A model generated the notes under the pieces. It was not told where the DNA came from and did not search any database. It worked only from the letters and a program-made list of their open reading frames with translations. A stretch of DNA of 64,000 bases from Pocillopora verrucosa (taxonomy: Eukaryota > Cnidaria > Anthozoa > Scleractinia > Pocilloporidae): NCBI RefSeq assembly GCF_036669915.1, contig NC_089314.1, positions 7,942,958 to 8,006,957 on the forward strand, written 5' to 3'. Shown here in pieces: positions 62,190 to 64,000 of the stretch; the first letter of the stretch is position 1, and the number at the start of each line of letters is the position of its first letter. The position numbers were made by a program, and so were the translations under genes.

Positions 62190-63939
62190 TTAATAATCAG
62201 ATGATGGACAACATTCCACATCCAACACTACATGATCTATGTGAGGAGCATAGGACTTGACATGTTCAATGTGCCTCACTTGAACATTCCACTCTTGTTT
62301 ACCATGTGATTTCCTTAAATGAGGCAGTATAGTCTGAGTAACATATTTTGCCCAATCTAGCCACTCTTGCTTTACTTTCTTGTTGCAGGAGGGTATGTGG
62401 TTTTGTTTCCAGAATGGAAGATTAGACTCAACTGAAACTGTAAAGGGCTCAGAAGAGATCATTGACGATTCCAGCTCAGAAGATTTTATCAAAACCATCC
62501 TGTTGTTGTGTACATGGCCTTGATTTACTACACATGTTGATGTATTCTCTGAATGACAGTGAATTGATGAAGGTTGTTCTACTCCATTAAAACCACAATT
62601 GTCATCAAAAGTACTCTGTGGGCTTGTCATGTTGGCTTTCTTGGTTTGACTTACAGACAGACAGGTTTCTCCAGCTAATGACTCTGACAATTTGCTATTT
62701 ACTATTCCTTTCTGGTCTTTTATACTTGATGTGACATTTCCATGAACATGTAACCACCCTCCTCTATCAGGACGAAGTGCAGCACAAGCCACCGGCCATC
62801 CAGCCTCGCTAGAGGGGATAAGGCCCAAGTTGACATGGTCTGCTACTCCTCGAAGAGGAAACTATAAATCAAATCACACAAGGAAATCACTTTAAAGTTC
62901 TATGCATGTTATCAAATCTTGGGTCACTATTTATTATTCAAGGGAGATGTGGTGTTCAGGATGGTTTACACTCACAATTCTTTCCTTCACAGGTCTGCAA
63001 ATATATATTTCAAATAGGTCAAGGAAAAACATCCAAGATTCTTTTCAATTTTCTGACAGCAACCAAAATTTCAACAACACGAACAGACGTTGCCATCAGA
63101 GTCAAGGGATTCATAATACAAAACCAATTTAAAAGCTATTGTTTACCTTCAGATTATCTCCCTCATGAATGACACATTGCTTATCAACACCATTCAATTT
63201 CAAGTTTCTTCTCAAAGCCTCTACAGCATTTTCATTCCACTCACAAGCATGAACCATGGCTGCTTTAGCATGAACAAGATAGGGCAGGACAAAATAACCA
63301 ATTCCAGCATAAAGATCAACAACAGTTTGACCAGAACAGTCAAAATTTCCAACTCGGATCTTTTCTGTAATATTTCCTGAAGAGAACATGCACTTTGTGA
63401 CATCAAAGGTGTATTTAATGCCATTATCAGTGTGAATCACCCATCCATTCTCACCCAGAAGCATAGTGACTTTGGGGGTTCTGAAACCATCCCTACATAT
63501 AGCTGATTTCTTGGCAAGTCTTGTGACACCAAGACTTTTTGCAACAGTTCTCCATAATTCACCATCAAAGTCTCTCCATTTTTCTGAAGTGAAACTGTTC
63601 TCTGGTAAAAGAATAAGGTCTCCATGCTGCTCCCAATGTGATGGTATATCATCTGGTAACAACCCATCAAATGTTCCACCATTCATGTATAATAAATTGT
63701 CTAAAGCAATCTTCAACTTCTCTTGAGGAGACAATCTAACCAGTCGTACAATCAATTTATCAGCATCTATGCATTCAACCCTCCCCTCAAATGGAACAAG
63801 CCAAGATGTATCACTTTTTCCTGACTGTTCATTGAGTTTTTCAGCCGGCTCTTGTTGTAAAGGAATCATCACTTCATTTGTGGAGGACTTTGTCACTTTC
63901 CGCTCTTTATCATACAGTCCTCTGTCTTCAAAATACTTC
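62190..63939 (-). CDS. TRMT12: tRNA wybutosine-synthesizing protein 2 (partial, 5' end outside window)
   Basis: Transfers the aminocarboxypropyl group of S-adenosylmethionine during wybutosine synthesis at position 37 of tRNA-Phe. Two exons in phase: 63939-63147 (264 codons plus one base) and 62861-62190 (223 codons plus stop). The first begins mid-codon (KYFEDRGLYDKERKV) after a TTTTCTCTCAG acceptor, so at least one 5' exon lies past the right window edge. Visible: HGDLILLPENSF; LAKKSAICRDGFRTPKVTML; the SAM motif VVDLYAGIGYFVLP followed by HACEWNENAVEALRRN; then RGVADHVNLGLIPSSEAGWP and the C-terminal KSYAPHIDHVVLDVECCP. The last exon carries a ~100-residue Ser/Asn-rich insertion between these two C-terminal blocks relative to vertebrates. 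Confidence 0.93.
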
Positions 63940-64000
63940 CTGAGAGAAAAGAAATGACTTATTGTTAAGAATATCACGATGAGTTACCTCTAGTCTGCAA

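Overview
This is a eukaryotic, almost certainly animal, window. Genes are split into many short exons by AT-rich GT-AG introns and encode recognisable metazoan orthologues. Several things suggest a cnidarian, probably an anthozoan such as a stony coral: compact introns, a dense population of ~210 bp TTAA-flanked miniature transposons, tRNA-derived SINEs and a Penelope-like element. No bacterial operon structure is visible. The species is inferred, not shown.

Layout, left to right. 1-3.4 kb: TA/TG microsatellite and MITEs. 3.46-9.65 kb (-): PLEKHF2 (phafin-2, PH + FYVE), 8 exons. 11.0-12.45 kb (-): VHL, 2 exons. 12.78-15.19 kb (-): an unrecognised signal-peptide / Asp-rich / single-TM protein, 5 exons. 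17.64-27.91 kb (-): DNAJC5 (cysteine string protein), 6 exons, with an intronless leucine-rich-repeat gene (19.55-20.87 kb, same strand) inside one intron. 28-34.7 kb: no convincing gene. 34.73-36.68 kb (-): an intronless 649-residue FAD/NAD(P)-binding protein of bacterial type. 37.58-38.44 kb (-): the 3' end of a Penelope-like retroelement with a GIY-YIG domain and a hammerhead-ribozyme-like motif. 38.85-39.22 kb (+): a possible small two-TM protein. 39.2-47.4 kb: mostly non-coding, with SINEs and a near-perfect palindrome. 47.39-55.40 kb (-): BORA (aurora borealis), 14 exons. 55.82-57.58 kb (+): MZT1 (mozart1), 3 exons, head-to-head with BORA. 57.94-61.20 kb (-): ACAA2 (mitochondrial 3-ketoacyl-CoA thiolase), 6 exons, complete. 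62.19-63.94 kb (-): TRMT12/TYW2 (wybutosine synthesis), two 3' exons, cut by the window edge.

Exon boundaries were derived by hand from splice consensus and homology, and reading phase was checked across every junction reported; these genes stay open from start to stop. BORA and MZT1 are both mitotic regulators and share a ~420 bp divergent promoter, an arrangement I recall from human chromosome 13, so this is probably an ancient bidirectional pair. The other genes are unrelated housekeeping functions (endosomal trafficking, oxygen sensing, synaptic-vesicle chaperone, fatty-acid oxidation, tRNA modification) and do not form an obvious shared pathway.
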